The position numbers were made by a program, and so were the translations under genes. DNA of 64,000 nucleotides. Source: Paenibacillus durus (GTDB lineage: Bacteria; Bacillota; Bacilli; Paenibacillales; Paenibacillaceae). Positions 16,398 through 23,947 of this stretch are shown in pieces. Positions within the stretch are counted from its first letter, which is position 1; each line of letters starts with the position of its first letter. The notes below the pieces were generated by a model. The model was given only the letters and a program-made list of their open reading frames with translations. It made no database searches and was not told where the DNA came from. The DNA lies in NCBI RefSeq assembly GCF_000756615.1, contig NZ_CP009288.1, positions 1,364,001-1,428,000 on the forward strand, written 5' to 3'.

Positions 16398-17387
16398 CTA
16401 TCCCCGCAATATTTCCTCAATCTTCGCCAGCTCTTCCGCGCTGAGCTCGGGCGCTCTCAGGGCGGCGGCGGCGTCCTCGATCTGGCTGACCTTGCTTGCG
16501 CCAATCAGCGCTGAGGTCACTTTGCCTCCGCGAAGCACCCAGGACAAGGCGAGCTGGGACATTTTCTGTCCGCGTGCCGCCGCCACTTCATTAAGGCGCT
16601 GGACCTTGCCGAGCACCTCTTCCGTGAGATCATTCTCGGACAGGAATGCGCTTGGTCCGGCTGCGCGGGAATCCGGAGCGATGCCGTTCAGGTAGCGGTC
16701 CGTTAGGATGCCTTTTTGCAGCGGTGAAAAGGCGATCGTACCCACGCCCTCCTCCTCAAGCACATCTTGAAGTCCATCTTCGATCCAGCGGGACAGCATG
16801 GAGTAATTCGGCTGATGGATCAGGCAAGGGGTGCCGAGTCTCCGAAGAATCTGCACCGCTTCCCGGGCCTCCTCGGCGCGGTAATTGGAAATGCCGACGT
16901 AGAGCGCCTTACCTTGGCGGACGATCAGATCCAGCGCGGCCATCGTTTCCTCAAGCGGGGTGTCGGGATCTGGACGGTGGTGATAGAAAATATCGACATA
17001 ATCCAGGCCCATCCGTTTCAGGCTCTGATCGAGACTTGCGACGAGATACTTCTTGGAGCCCCATTCTCCGTATGGACCCGGCCACATATAGAAACCGGCC
17101 TTGCTGGAGATGATCATCTCGTCCCGGTAAGGAAGAAAATCTTTTTTCAGGATGGCGCCGAAGTTCTCCTCGGCGGAGCCTGGGGGCGGTCCGTAATTGT
17201 TCGCGAGATCGAAATGCGTAATGCCCAGATCGAACGCTCTTCGGATCATGGCTCTGCCGTTCTCAAGTGCGTCGATCCCGCCGAAGTTATGCCATAGGCC
17301 GAGCGAAATCGCCGGCAGGCGCAGGCCGCTGCGTCCGCAGCGGTTATAAACCATATTCTCGTATCTGTCCGTATTGGCCGTGTACAT
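16398..17387 (-). CDS. Aldo/keto reductase (YghZ-like)
   Basis: 329 aa NADPH-dependent aldo/keto reductase. It resembles the glyceraldehyde-3-phosphate reductase YghZ group: MVYNRCGRSGLRLPAISLGLWHNFGG at the N-terminus, catalytic Asp/Tyr in FDLANNYGPPPGSAEENFG, Lys in ISSKAGF and His in YVDIFYHHRPDPDTPLEE. Cofactor contacts lie in FSPLQKGILT and the C-terminal ALIGASKVSQIEDAAAAL. Start 17387 follows AGGAGGG at 9 bases. A small hairpin (TCACCC-TGAC-GGGTGA, 17419-17434) lies just upstream. The AraC regulator 120 bp upstream on the same strand may control it. Substrate not predictable. Confidence 0.92.
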   Translation of the reverse strand: MYTANTDRYENMVYNRCGRSGLRLPAISLGLWHNFGGIDALENGRAMIRRAFDLGITHFDLANNYGPPPGSAEENFGAILKKDFLPYRDEMIISSKAGFYMWPGPYGEWGSKKYLVASLDQSLKRMGLDYVDIFYHHRPDPDTPLEETMAALDLIVRQGKALYVGISNYRAEEAREAVQILRRLGTPCLIHQPNYSMLSRWIEDGLQDVLEEEGVGTIAFSPLQKGILTDRYLNGIAPDSRAAGPSAFLSENDLTEEVLGKVQRLNEVAAARGQKMSQLALSWVLRGGKVTSALIGASKVSQIEDAAAALRAPELSAEELAKIEEILRG

Positions 17388-17506
17388 CGTAGAATACCCT
17401 CCTGCAATGAATTGGCGTTCACCCTGACGGGTGAGCTGTTATTGCTGCGCTTTCATTGTAGCGGAAATGAGGAAACAAACGAATGTCAGCAAGGGAGGAA
17501 AATATA

Positions 17507-18349
17507 TCATAATGTCAGATTTGCATGACCTTCCCGGTAGCTCTTGGGCGAGCAGCCTTGGACCTTTTTGAACATTCGTGAGAACAGGAGCGCATCCTCA
17601 TAACCGATCGAGCGGGCAATCTCTCCGATGGTGCAATCGGTTCGGGTGAGCAGCTCGCACGCTTTGGCCATACGGTAGCCCAGCAGGTACTGGCGCGGCG
17701 GCATGCCGACAACATGCTTGAAGAGCGCGGATACGTATTTGCGGTTAAGCTGCAGCATTTCAGACATCATTTCCATCGTGATATTCTCGCAGTAATGGGC
17801 CTCTATAAAATGCAGGCACTTCTCCACATGCTCGTTCTTGCGTCCTTGCACAGCGGAATCCGCTGCAGCCGCAGGGACGGAGCGAAGTAGAGCCGCCAGG
17901 AATTCGTACAGAATCGCCGTTAGCGGCAGATCGAGCGCGCCGCTGGTCGCGGCGGCCTCTGTCAGCCTGTCATAAAGCCCGTTCATCACCACGCCATCCA
18001 TGGGAAAAACGGGATATTCGGGCGACAGGGTTGTTCTGGACAGAAGCGGCTTCACCCTTTCTCCCGTGAAGGCGATCCAGGAGTAGTTCCAAGGATCGCT
18101 CTCATCGGCGGCGTAGGAGGCAACGACCCGGGGATAAGTCAGAAAGGCCTGTCCTGGCGTCAGGATATGGGATTGTCCAGCCACCACAACCTTGCCGGTC
18201 CCTTTATGAACGAAATGGATTTTGAAGTAGTCTCTGAAGCCGGGACCGAAGGCATGTCCGGGAGCGCATTGCTCTCGGCCCCAGAACAGGAGATGCAGAT
18301 CCGGAGAGACACCGAATGGCTGCTCTGCGTTGTAATGAAAGATGGCCAT
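17507..18349 (-). CDS. AraC-family regulator with cupin-like sensor domain
   Basis: 280 aa. The N-terminal ~150 residues are a cupin/AraC-binding fold (FKIHFVHKGTGKVVVAGQSHILTPGQAFLTYP) that usually binds a sugar or other small molecule. The C-terminal 100 residues hold two helix-turn-helix units (NITMEMMSEMLQLNRKYVSALFKHVVG; CTIGEIARSIGYEDALLFSRMFK). Start at 18349 follows AAGGAGCGC. Directly upstream is an array of nested palindromes (18375-18419), probably an autoregulatory site. The downstream aldo/keto reductase is the nearest candidate target. Confidence 0.9.
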   Translation of the reverse strand: MAIFHYNAEQPFGVSPDLHLLFWGREQCAPGHAFGPGFRDYFKIHFVHKGTGKVVVAGQSHILTPGQAFLTYPRVVASYAADESDPWNYSWIAFTGERVKPLLSRTTLSPEYPVFPMDGVVMNGLYDRLTEAAATSGALDLPLTAILYEFLAALLRSVPAAAADSAVQGRKNEHVEKCLHFIEAHYCENITMEMMSEMLQLNRKYVSALFKHVVGMPPRQYLLGYRMAKACELLTRTDCTIGEIARSIGYEDALLFSRMFKKVQGCSPKSYREGHANLTL

Positions 18350-18374
18350 ATTTTTGCGCTCCTTGCTGAAAAAA

Positions 18375-18419
18375 TTAAGGTATAGCGGTCAAGCGCTTCA
18401 CCACCTCATTATACCTTAA
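18375..18419 (-). promoter_or_regulatory. Nested palindromes at the araC promoter
   Basis: Perfect 10-base arms TTAAGGTATA (18375-18384) and TATACCTTAA (18410-18419) enclose a second near-palindrome GGTCAAGCGCTTCACC (18387-18402). On the minus strand the outer arm includes TATAAT, a candidate -10, and the hairpin is followed by ATTTTTTC just before the Shine-Dalgarno site. It could therefore be an operator around the start point or a leader hairpin resembling an attenuator. Confidence 0.5.
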
Positions 18420-18482
18420 AGGCAAACGTAAATTGATAAATTGAAGTTAATGTGAACCGCAAGCAGGTCATGAAGTGCAAAT

Positions 18483-18541
18483 ACCCGCAAATCAAGCCGG
18501 TTGCCGTATTCGGGTGCCGGGAGGTTTGCGGGTGCTTTTTT
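18483..18541 (+). terminator. Orphan rho-independent terminator on the + strand
   Basis: ACCCGCAAA (18483-18491) pairs with TTTGCGGGT (18525-18533) and is followed by GCTTTTTT. No + strand gene ends here: the genes on both sides are on the minus strand. It may close a short untranslated transcript or serve as a barrier to read-through. Confidence 0.55.
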
Positions 18542-18560
18542 GGAGTGCGTATGTTGCAAA

Positions 18561-18590
18561 ATAAAAACCGGCTTTCCATACGGAGCCGGC
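18561..18590 (-). terminator. Terminator of the ferredoxin-like gene
   Basis: Stem CCGGCT (18568-18573) / AGCCGG (18584-18589). On the minus strand it is followed by TTTTTATTTTG. It lies 44 bp after the stop codon at 18634. Confidence 0.8.
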
Positions 18591-18633
18591 GAACGATTGA
18601 TGAGACCTATTCTTGTATTCGGATGGGAAAAGC

Positions 18634-18945
18634 TTAAGCTTCCATTTTCAGCATGACCAGCTCATCCACAGGATTGCCTTCAACCAGATGCTCCTTAACG
18701 ATACGCTGAACATCGTCAGTGGTCACATTGTAGTACCATACTCCGTCCGGATAGACAATGAGAAACGGGCCGTTGCCGCAAAGGCCAAGACAGCTGGTCT
18801 TGTTGATCTTAACCGTCTTATTGATCCCTTGTTCGACAAGCTCTTCCTTGAAAGCCTGCATAACTTCTTCTACGTCCTGGTTATTACAGTGCTCGCTGCA
18901 ACAAAACAGCAGATGTTTCTTTAATACCTTCAGCCGCATGTTCAT
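18634..18945 (-). CDS. Thioredoxin-like [2Fe-2S] ferredoxin
   Basis: 103 aa. Cysteines in LLFCCSEHC near the N-terminus and SCLGLCGNGP around residues 50-59 match thioredoxin-fold [2Fe-2S] ferredoxins (NuoE-like). The rest (FLIVYPDGVWYYNVTTDDVQRIVKEHLVEG) is the usual C-terminal half of the family. Start at 18945 follows AAGGAGGAAAAACC. Monocistronic with its own promoter (18995-19022) and terminator. A cytosolic electron carrier with unknown partners. Confidence 0.85.
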   Translation of the reverse strand: MNMRLKVLKKHLLFCCSEHCNNQDVEEVMQAFKEELVEQGINKTVKINKTSCLGLCGNGPFLIVYPDGVWYYNVTTDDVQRIVKEHLVEGNPVDELVMLKMEA

Positions 18946-18994
18946 GGTTTTTCCTCCTTGGTTTGCGTTGCTTTTATTTACACCTTTAGCATGA

Positions 18995-19022
18995 AGTATA
19001 GTCCTTTTGTTACCGTTTGTAA
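18995..19022 (-). promoter_or_regulatory. Promoter of the ferredoxin-like gene
   Basis: Minus-strand -35 TTACAA (19017-19022), 16-bp spacer, -10 TATACT (18995-19000), 50 bp upstream of the start codon. Confidence 0.5.
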
Positions 19023-19221
19023 GGAAAAAGGAGCGAGTGTTCCAAAAGATTCAATAATCTGAAATTTATTTCACATATTACGTAATATATAATGACGCGA
19101 CTATAACTTGTGATGGATTTTTTGACGATTTTTTATCATATTACAGCTTCTTTTCTGTTTAGAAATTATTTTTGAGGATTCCTCTTTACGGTCGTCGATT
19201 CACAGTTTATTCAGAATTGAT

Positions 19222-19250
19222 TTGGTTAAGTAAGCTATGAGCAATGTAAT
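19222..19250 (+). promoter_or_regulatory. Candidate promoter of the stress-protein gene
   Basis: TTGGTT (19222-19227), 17-bp spacer, TGTAAT (19245-19250), 34 bp upstream of the ATG at 19284. Both boxes are imperfect. Confidence 0.35.
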
Positions 19251-19283
19251 CTAAAATTTAAATAATTTCAGGAGGTAATCGTT

Positions 19284-20090
19284 ATGAATAAGAGGATTGT
19301 GGGCGTCTTTACGAACGAGCACGATGCGTCTAATGCGATCGGGGATTTAAAGATTCATGGTTTTCGAACAGAGGATATCTCCGTTATTGCGAGAAATAGA
19401 GAGGATATGAATGCAATCAGCGAAGAAACGGGAACGAGAGCTATCGAAGGGATGGCTTCAGGAGCGGCGGCGGGCGGCCTGCTCGGCGGAGTCACCGGAC
19501 TGCTCGCCGGTATTGGCGCGCTGGCGATCCCGGGTATTGGGCCGATCATTGCGGCAGGTCCCGTTGCAGCGGTGTTGACTGGTGCAGTTGTGGGCGCCGG
19601 AACCGGCGGTCTTGTCGGAGGGTTGATCGGTCTTGGCATTCCGGAGGATGAAGCGGAAACCTACAATTTTCATGTGGATGAAGGTTGTATTCTGGTTATG
19701 GTCGATGCGGATACCTCTCAGGAGAATGAAGTCTATGAAATTTTTCGAATGCGGAACTCACGGAACAGCTATCATTATGTAGATACGGATACGATGCCTG
19801 GCAGCAGGATGACTGACGTCTCAATAGTCAATGATCCGATGAACGACAGATGGGAGGCGGATTCTGTTGATAGCGCATTCAATGGATTCGGCCTTAAGGG
19901 CACAGATGACACCAGGCTGGATACGATGAACTCGAATCCGTCGAGAGCCCGGGAAGACTTGGACATGACTGGACCTGATAAAGCGCGAGACGTTTCCGGC
20001 AGACTCCTGGCTGATACCGGCATGAACATGGAACGTAAGCAGCGTCCGCACGATAATCTGCCGGTCCTTCATAAAGAAATCGGTGATTGA
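19284..20090 (+). CDS. General stress protein 17M-like (YflT) membrane-associated protein
   Basis: 268 aa. The N-terminal ~60 residues (KRIVGVFTNEHDASNAIGDLKIHGFRTEDISVIAR) match the GSP17M/YflT-like domain of general stress proteins. A glycine-alanine-rich hydrophobic hairpin follows (ASGAAAGGLLGGVTGLLAGIG; GAVVGAGTGGLVGGLIGLGIP) and resembles glycine-zipper membrane inserts. A short second alpha/beta piece (YNFHVDEGCILVMVDADTS) and a polar, likely disordered tail of ~100 residues rich in D, M and R complete it. Excellent Shine-Dalgarno site AGGAGGTAATCGTT. In relatives such genes respond to general stress; no SigB promoter could be confirmed here. Confidence 0.8.
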   Translation: MNKRIVGVFTNEHDASNAIGDLKIHGFRTEDISVIARNREDMNAISEETGTRAIEGMASGAAAGGLLGGVTGLLAGIGALAIPGIGPIIAAGPVAAVLTGAVVGAGTGGLVGGLIGLGIPEDEAETYNFHVDEGCILVMVDADTSQENEVYEIFRMRNSRNSYHYVDTDTMPGSRMTDVSIVNDPMNDRWEADSVDSAFNGFGLKGTDDTRLDTMNSNPSRAREDLDMTGPDKARDVSGRLLADTGMNMERKQRPHDNLPVLHKEIGD

Positions 20091-20154
20091 AGGGCGTATA
20101 ATAAGTGTTAAGAGGCCTTATCAGAGAAAAAAGTGGAGAAAAGCCCAAAAAGCG

Positions 20155-20202
20155 AAGAGCGGTCTCTCAAGCCCAAAAGGGCAAGGAGGGCCGCTCTTGT
20201 CT
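20155..20202 (+). terminator. Two-tier hairpin after the stress-protein gene
   Basis: AAGAGCGG (20155-20162) pairs with CCGCTCTT (20191-20198), enclosing GCCC-AAAA-GGGC (20171-20182). The T-run is poor (TTGTCT). It lies where an over-long reading of the next gene would place its N-terminus, which argues against that longer start. Confidence 0.45.
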
Positions 20203-20224
20203 GCGAATGATACATAAGGGGAAG

Positions 20225-21142
20225 ATGAAGTTGAGAATTGAAGCATTGCAGCCTGACCGGCTGGCGGAGTTCATAGCCTACTGCAAGAAACACAGAAGTG
20301 AAATCGATGAGTCGTTTCTGTACGACGAAGATTTGAATGGCTTTCAGCCCGGATCGGACAATCCCACCTACATCGGAATTAACCGGGAGGGTGAGCTGGT
20401 GGCGGCCGTTTCGCTTATTGTGGATGATTACAATCGGAGAGGACGAAAGGCCCGCTTCAGAATATTTCATTCGGAAACGGAAGACATGAACGTATATGAA
20501 ATGCTGTTAGCGGCTGTGCTTAAACATACGGAGGGACTGGACAAGTTAAATATTTTTGTGCCGTCTGTCAACCCGGAGCTGATGCGGGCGATGGAGGAGC
20601 TGGATTTTGTAGTGGAGCGATATTCCTGCCTGCTGGTAAACGGCTGCCGGGAGACGGCGGCATTTAGCCTGCCGAAAGGGTATGCAGTCCGACCTTTCCG
20701 TCCGGGAAGCGATGCGGAAATTTGGAGCGGAATCCGAAATACGGGATTCGCCAAGCTTCAGGGCAGCGAAACGCCCGTTACGCCCGAGATGGTGCTGAAG
20801 ATGGCTGCAGGGGAGGATTCTATTGACGGCGGAATGATGATCCTGTATGACGGGGACAAGCCTGTGGGCATTGTCAGAGGAAGCGCAGACCAGTATGAAG
20901 GTTCGCCAATTATGAATATCGGACCGCTTGCTCTCCTTCCGGAATACCAGGGGAAAGGGCTGGGAAGAATTCTGCTGCGGGCTGTCCTGCAATTTGCCAA
21001 GGAAAAGGGCTATACGGGAACGATTCTGTGCGTCAACGCGGAAAATGAACGGGCGAAGGCATTGTATCTTCAGGAAGGCTTCGAACAAGTCGAATCCGCG
21101 ATATGCTATAAATTTGAGCTGCTTAGCGTTCATTTTCGGTAA
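20225..21142 (+). CDS. GNAT-family N-acetyltransferase with two GNAT-like halves
   Basis: 305 aa. The C-terminal half is a clear acetyl-CoA-binding GNAT domain (IGPLALLPEYQGKGLGRILLRAV; VNAENERAKALYLQEGFE). The N-terminal half (RLAEFIAYCKKHRSEIDESFLY; YIGINREGELVAAVSL) has the outline of a second GNAT fold without the binding loop, like tandem GNATs of the mycothiol-synthase type. The frame is open back to 20105 but that stretch is Lys/Arg-rich and overlaps a hairpin. I use ATG 20225; TTG 20231 sits at a better distance from AAGGGG. Acceptor substrate unknown. Confidence 0.82.
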   Translation: MKLRIEALQPDRLAEFIAYCKKHRSEIDESFLYDEDLNGFQPGSDNPTYIGINREGELVAAVSLIVDDYNRRGRKARFRIFHSETEDMNVYEMLLAAVLKHTEGLDKLNIFVPSVNPELMRAMEELDFVVERYSCLLVNGCRETAAFSLPKGYAVRPFRPGSDAEIWSGIRNTGFAKLQGSETPVTPEMVLKMAAGEDSIDGGMMILYDGDKPVGIVRGSADQYEGSPIMNIGPLALLPEYQGKGLGRILLRAVLQFAKEKGYTGTILCVNAENERAKALYLQEGFEQVESAICYKFELLSVHFR

Positions 21143-21165
21143 GCAAGCAGGCGGTAGCGCATGAA

Positions 21166-21203
21166 GAAGACCGTGCCCCTCAGTCAGAGCGGGCACGGTC
21201 TTC
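21166..21203. terminator. Shared terminator hairpin between convergent genes
   Basis: GAAGACCGTGCCC (21166-21178) pairs perfectly with GGGCACGGTCTTC (21191-21203). It sits between the acetyltransferase (+) and glpX (-) stops. T-runs are weak on both sides. Confidence 0.7.
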
Positions 21204-21226
21204 GCTTGTTACAATATGGAGTGATT

Positions 21227-22219
21227 TTACAGGGAAGCAACCTTCTTACCCGCAGTTCCTTGCGGGATTTCCTTGCCGGGAAGGAAATGGATGCTGCGGA
21301 TGTAGCGGATCGTCCGGCTTTGCGCCCGCATGATGACGGAATGCGTCTCAGCGCGATCCTTGCCGATGAAGCGGACGCCATTCAGGAATTCGCCGGAGGT
21401 TACCCCGGTCGCGGCAAAAATCACGTCGCCCGTTCCGACCATATCGTCCATGTACAGCACGCGCGTCGGATTGGCAATGCCCATCCGCATGCAGCGCTGC
21501 AGCTCGAACGGACCTTGCGGCAGCAGCTGGCCCTGCATTTCGCCGCCAAGGCATTTCAGCGCCGCCGCGGCAAGCACGCCTTCCGGAGCGCCGCCGGAGC
21601 CGAGGTACAGGTCGACGCCGCTTTCCGGCAGAGCGGCTGCGATCGCTCCCGCCACATCGCCGTGGCTGAGCAGCTTGATACGCACCCCTGCCTGGCGGAG
21701 GGAGTTAATCAGCCCTGCGTGCCGCTCGCGGTCGAGCACCATGACGGTCATCTCGGACAGCGATTTGCCAAGATGATGGGCGGCTTTGGTCAGCGTAATT
21801 TCCACCGGGTCCTCAAGGCTGAGCTTGCCCACCAGCTCGGGACCGCAGGCCAGCTTCTCCATGTAGATGTCCGGAGCGTGCAGCAGACTACCCTTGTCGG
21901 CAATGGCGATGACCGATTGGGCGTTCTGCAGCCCGGCGGCGACGACCTCCGTGCCTTCCAGCGGATCGACAGCCACATCGACCAGCGGTCCGCGCTTGTT
22001 GCCGACTTTCTCGCCGATATACAGCATGGGGGCGTCGTCCATTTCGCCTTCGCCAATGACTACGGTCCCGTCGATGGAGACGGAATCGAACATGGAACGA
22101 ATGGCCGTTGTCGCCGCATCATCGGCGGCATCCTTATCCCCGCGGCCAATCCAGCTTGCCGAAGCCAAAGCACCCAATTCCGTCACCCGTACAATCTCAA
22201 GAGCCAATTCGCGTTCCAT
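21227..22219 (-). CDS. glpX: Fructose-1,6-bisphosphatase class II
   Basis: 330 aa GlpX-type enzyme that removes the 1-phosphate of fructose 1,6-bisphosphate, the committed step of gluconeogenesis. Lithium-sensitive phosphatase metal motifs are intact: RGDKDAADDAATTAIR, VIGEGEMDDAPML and DVAVDPLEGTEVVAAG. A conserved GSGGAPEGVL loop lies in the second half. Start at 22219 follows GGAGGGAATTAACT. It lies 62 bp behind the PPDK regulatory protein gene on the same strand, probably in the ccpN operon, which would put three gluconeogenic control functions under one promoter. Confidence 0.95.
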   Translation of the reverse strand: MERELALEIVRVTELGALASASWIGRGDKDAADDAATTAIRSMFDSVSIDGTVVIGEGEMDDAPMLYIGEKVGNKRGPLVDVAVDPLEGTEVVAAGLQNAQSVIAIADKGSLLHAPDIYMEKLACGPELVGKLSLEDPVEITLTKAAHHLGKSLSEMTVMVLDRERHAGLINSLRQAGVRIKLLSHGDVAGAIAAALPESGVDLYLGSGGAPEGVLAAAALKCLGGEMQGQLLPQGPFELQRCMRMGIANPTRVLYMDDMVGTGDVIFAATGVTSGEFLNGVRFIGKDRAETHSVIMRAQSRTIRYIRSIHFLPGKEIPQGTAGKKVASL

Positions 22220-22281
22220 AGTTAATTCCCTCCATCCATATTTTGTATTTCTATTGGAAGCTTCACTTTATGGGGTGATTT

Positions 22282-23082
22282 TTAAATGTAACCCATAATA
22301 AGTCCGGCAGTTTCTTCAATTGCCTTGTCGGTAATATCAATGACCGGGCAGCCGAGCCGCTCGAACAGCGCTTCGGCGTACTTGATCTCTTCCTTGATCC
22401 GTTTCAGACTCGCATACTGGGAGTCGACCGGAAGTCCCAGTACCTTAAGACGCTCCGACCGGATCTTCAGCATATGTTCCGGTTCCATCGTCAGTCCGAT
22501 CATCCGCTGGGGCGGAAGCTTGAACAGCTGGCCCGGCGGGCTGATCTCCGGCACGATCGGATAATTGACCACTTTCTTGCCGCGGTGGGCAAGAAAGATG
22601 CCAAGCGGCGTCTTCGAGGTGCGCGACATGCCGAGCAGTACGATATCCGCCTTCAGCATGGCGCCAAGATCCCGGCCGTCGTCACTGGCGACGGTGAATT
22701 CAATCGCCTCGATCCGCCGGAAATAGTTCTCATCGAGCTGATGCAAGAGGCCCGGCCTTTGGCGGGGCTCATCATTGAAAGTGTCAATGAACGCCTGCAT
22801 CATCGGCCCCATGATGTCCACGATGCGCAGGTCCAGCCGGACCGCTTCCTCGCGGATCGTCTCCCGCAGCTCCGGCTGCACCAGGGTATAGGCGACAAAG
22901 CCGTTATGCTTGGCGGCTTCTTCAAGCAGCTTTCGCAGCTCATCCTCATGTCTTACATTTCCGTACCGTTTGATCGTGACACGCTGATTCTCGAATTGGT
23001 GTAAGACGGCCTGAACGACAGCTTCCGCCGTATCCCCTAAAGAATCCGAGCATATCGTAATGAAATGTGAAGGCTCATCCAT
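22282..23082 (-). CDS. PPDK/PEP-synthase regulatory protein (DUF299), copy 1
   Basis: 266 aa bifunctional serine/threonine kinase-phosphorylase. In this family the protein switches PPDK or PEP synthase off by ADP-dependent phosphorylation of a Thr near the catalytic His, and on again by phosphate-dependent removal. Family marks: ITICSDSLGDTAEAVVQAVLHQF at the N-terminus, the P-loop-like GMSRTSKTPLGIFLAHRG, and the C-terminal DITDKAIEETAGLIM. It follows ccpN by 18 bp, the same pair as yqzB(ccpN)-yqfL in Bacillus subtilis. A second copy lies directly behind ppdK at 29443-30291. Confidence 0.93.
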   Translation of the reverse strand: MDEPSHFITICSDSLGDTAEAVVQAVLHQFENQRVTIKRYGNVRHEDELRKLLEEAAKHNGFVAYTLVQPELRETIREEAVRLDLRIVDIMGPMMQAFIDTFNDEPRQRPGLLHQLDENYFRRIEAIEFTVASDDGRDLGAMLKADIVLLGMSRTSKTPLGIFLAHRGKKVVNYPIVPEISPPGQLFKLPPQRMIGLTMEPEHMLKIRSERLKVLGLPVDSQYASLKRIKEEIKYAEALFERLGCPVIDITDKAIEETAGLIMGYI

Positions 23083-23100
23083 GCTCTTTTGATTCCTCCG

Positions 23101-23757
23101 TTATCCTTTAGCTTCGGTATCGAGGAGAAGCTTTACGATGGAAGTCTTGGTCAGCCGCCCTACCACTTCCAGCTTTCCAATGGCTTCTTCTCCCTCGCAG
23201 GGCACCACTACCGGCAAACTGTCTACCTCGTGAAAAATCATTTTATGCGCGGCGTCCAGCACCGTGTCGTCGGGTTCGACCGTAATGAGCTTGGGCTGGC
23301 GTGTCATAACCATGCTGACCGGAATGGTTGCGGCTCCTGGATTGCCAAGAGTGACCTTCAGGAAATCCTTGCGGGAGGCGACCCCGGCCAGCTTGCCATC
23401 TTCGTCGCAAATGATGAGTGTGCCGACATCCTGGAGGAATAGTGTAACGACCGCGTCGTGCACCGTTGTCGTCTCCCGGATAATAATGGGCACGCTTTGA
23501 ATATCCTTAACCTTCGTTTCCTGCAGCAGATAGCCGCTGCCAAGACCCCGGGAAGATTTCCCTCCCGGGAAATAGCCAACCTTCGGTTTGGCGTCGATGT
23601 AGTCGAGCATGACCAGCAGCGATAGATCCGCGCGGATGGTCGGGCGGCTGAGCCGCAAAGCTTCGGCAATCTGCTCGCCGGTGATTGGAGCGTTCTTTTT
23701 AACAATGTCGATAATTTGTAGTTGCCGGGAAGTTAGTTCGATTGCAAATCCCTCCAC
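23101..23757 (-). CDS. ccpN: CcpN-like transcriptional repressor (HTH plus two CBS domains)
   Basis: 218 aa from the GTG used here. N-terminal winged helix (ELTSRQLQIIDIVKKNAPITGEQIAEALRLSRPTIRADLSLL) followed by two CBS domains (VPIIIRETTTVHDAVVTLFLQDVGTLII; SMVMTRQPKLITVEPDDTVLDAAHKMI). CcpN represses gluconeogenic genes during growth on sugars and senses nucleotides. The start is uncertain: an ATG at 23832 has no site, GTG 23757 has no site, while a strong GGAGGG lies 7 bases before an ATC whose Ile begins the conserved IELTSRQ. Upstream are two copies of a TAYGTATTATATA site on its own promoter. Read with the PPDK regulator and glpX as one operon. Confidence 0.88.
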   Translation of the reverse strand: MEGFAIELTSRQLQIIDIVKKNAPITGEQIAEALRLSRPTIRADLSLLVMLDYIDAKPKVGYFPGGKSSRGLGSGYLLQETKVKDIQSVPIIIRETTTVHDAVVTLFLQDVGTLIICDEDGKLAGVASRKDFLKVTLGNPGAATIPVSMVMTRQPKLITVEPDDTVLDAAHKMIFHEVDSLPVVVPCEGEEAIGKLEVVGRLTKTSIVKLLLDTEAKG

Positions 23758-23860
23758 TTTCTTGATGCAAGAAAGCGATCCTTCTGTAGGAAAGGGCCGC
23801 GGAGTGGACGCCCCCTTTCCCCAACGCGTCATGTTTGGAAGAATAATCCCTTTCGTTGCT

Positions 23861-23911
23861 TATATAATACATAATATTAATCCTTATTGCAATATATAAT
23901 ACGTACTATTT
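23861..23911 (-). promoter_or_regulatory. ccpN promoter with paired operator-like sites
   Basis: Minus-strand -35 TTGCAA (23887-23892), 17-bp spacer, -10 TATTAT (23864-23869). Two direct copies of TA(C/T)GTATTATATA lie 32 bp apart, at 23893-23905 (against the -35) and 23861-23873 (over the -10). The first lies in a 23-bp stretch (23889-23911) identical at 21 positions to 26602-26624 before ppdK. This fits autoregulation. Confidence 0.75.
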
Positions 23912-23947
23912 TAGATTTTATATGAAAAATGAGCTATATAACTGTGA

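Larger units (their letters stand above)
18946..19283. other. AT-rich divergent intergenic region
   Basis: No gene seen. It holds the minus-strand promoter of the ferredoxin-like gene (TTACAA, 16 bp, TATACT; 18995-19022) and a + strand promoter for the stress-protein gene (TTGGTT, 17 bp, TGTAAT; 19222-19250). The middle (about 19060-19180) is T-rich with no recognisable element; I could not make a convincing SigB promoter. Confidence 0.5.

Noticed and set aside
18452..18637. Small + strand open frames between the AraC and ferredoxin genes
   Set aside because: They lie across two terminator hairpins, have no ribosome site and show no protein-like composition.
19060..19283. SigB promoter before the stress-protein gene
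   Set aside because: The best GTTTAG...GATTCC-like match is too poor in the -10 part; a weak housekeeping-type promoter fits as well.
21161..22225. Long + strand open frame opposite glpX (354 codons)
   Set aside because: It mirrors glpX in the antisense frame, is rich in His/Gln/Arg without recognisable motifs, and lacks a ribosome site; glpX itself has all family motifs.
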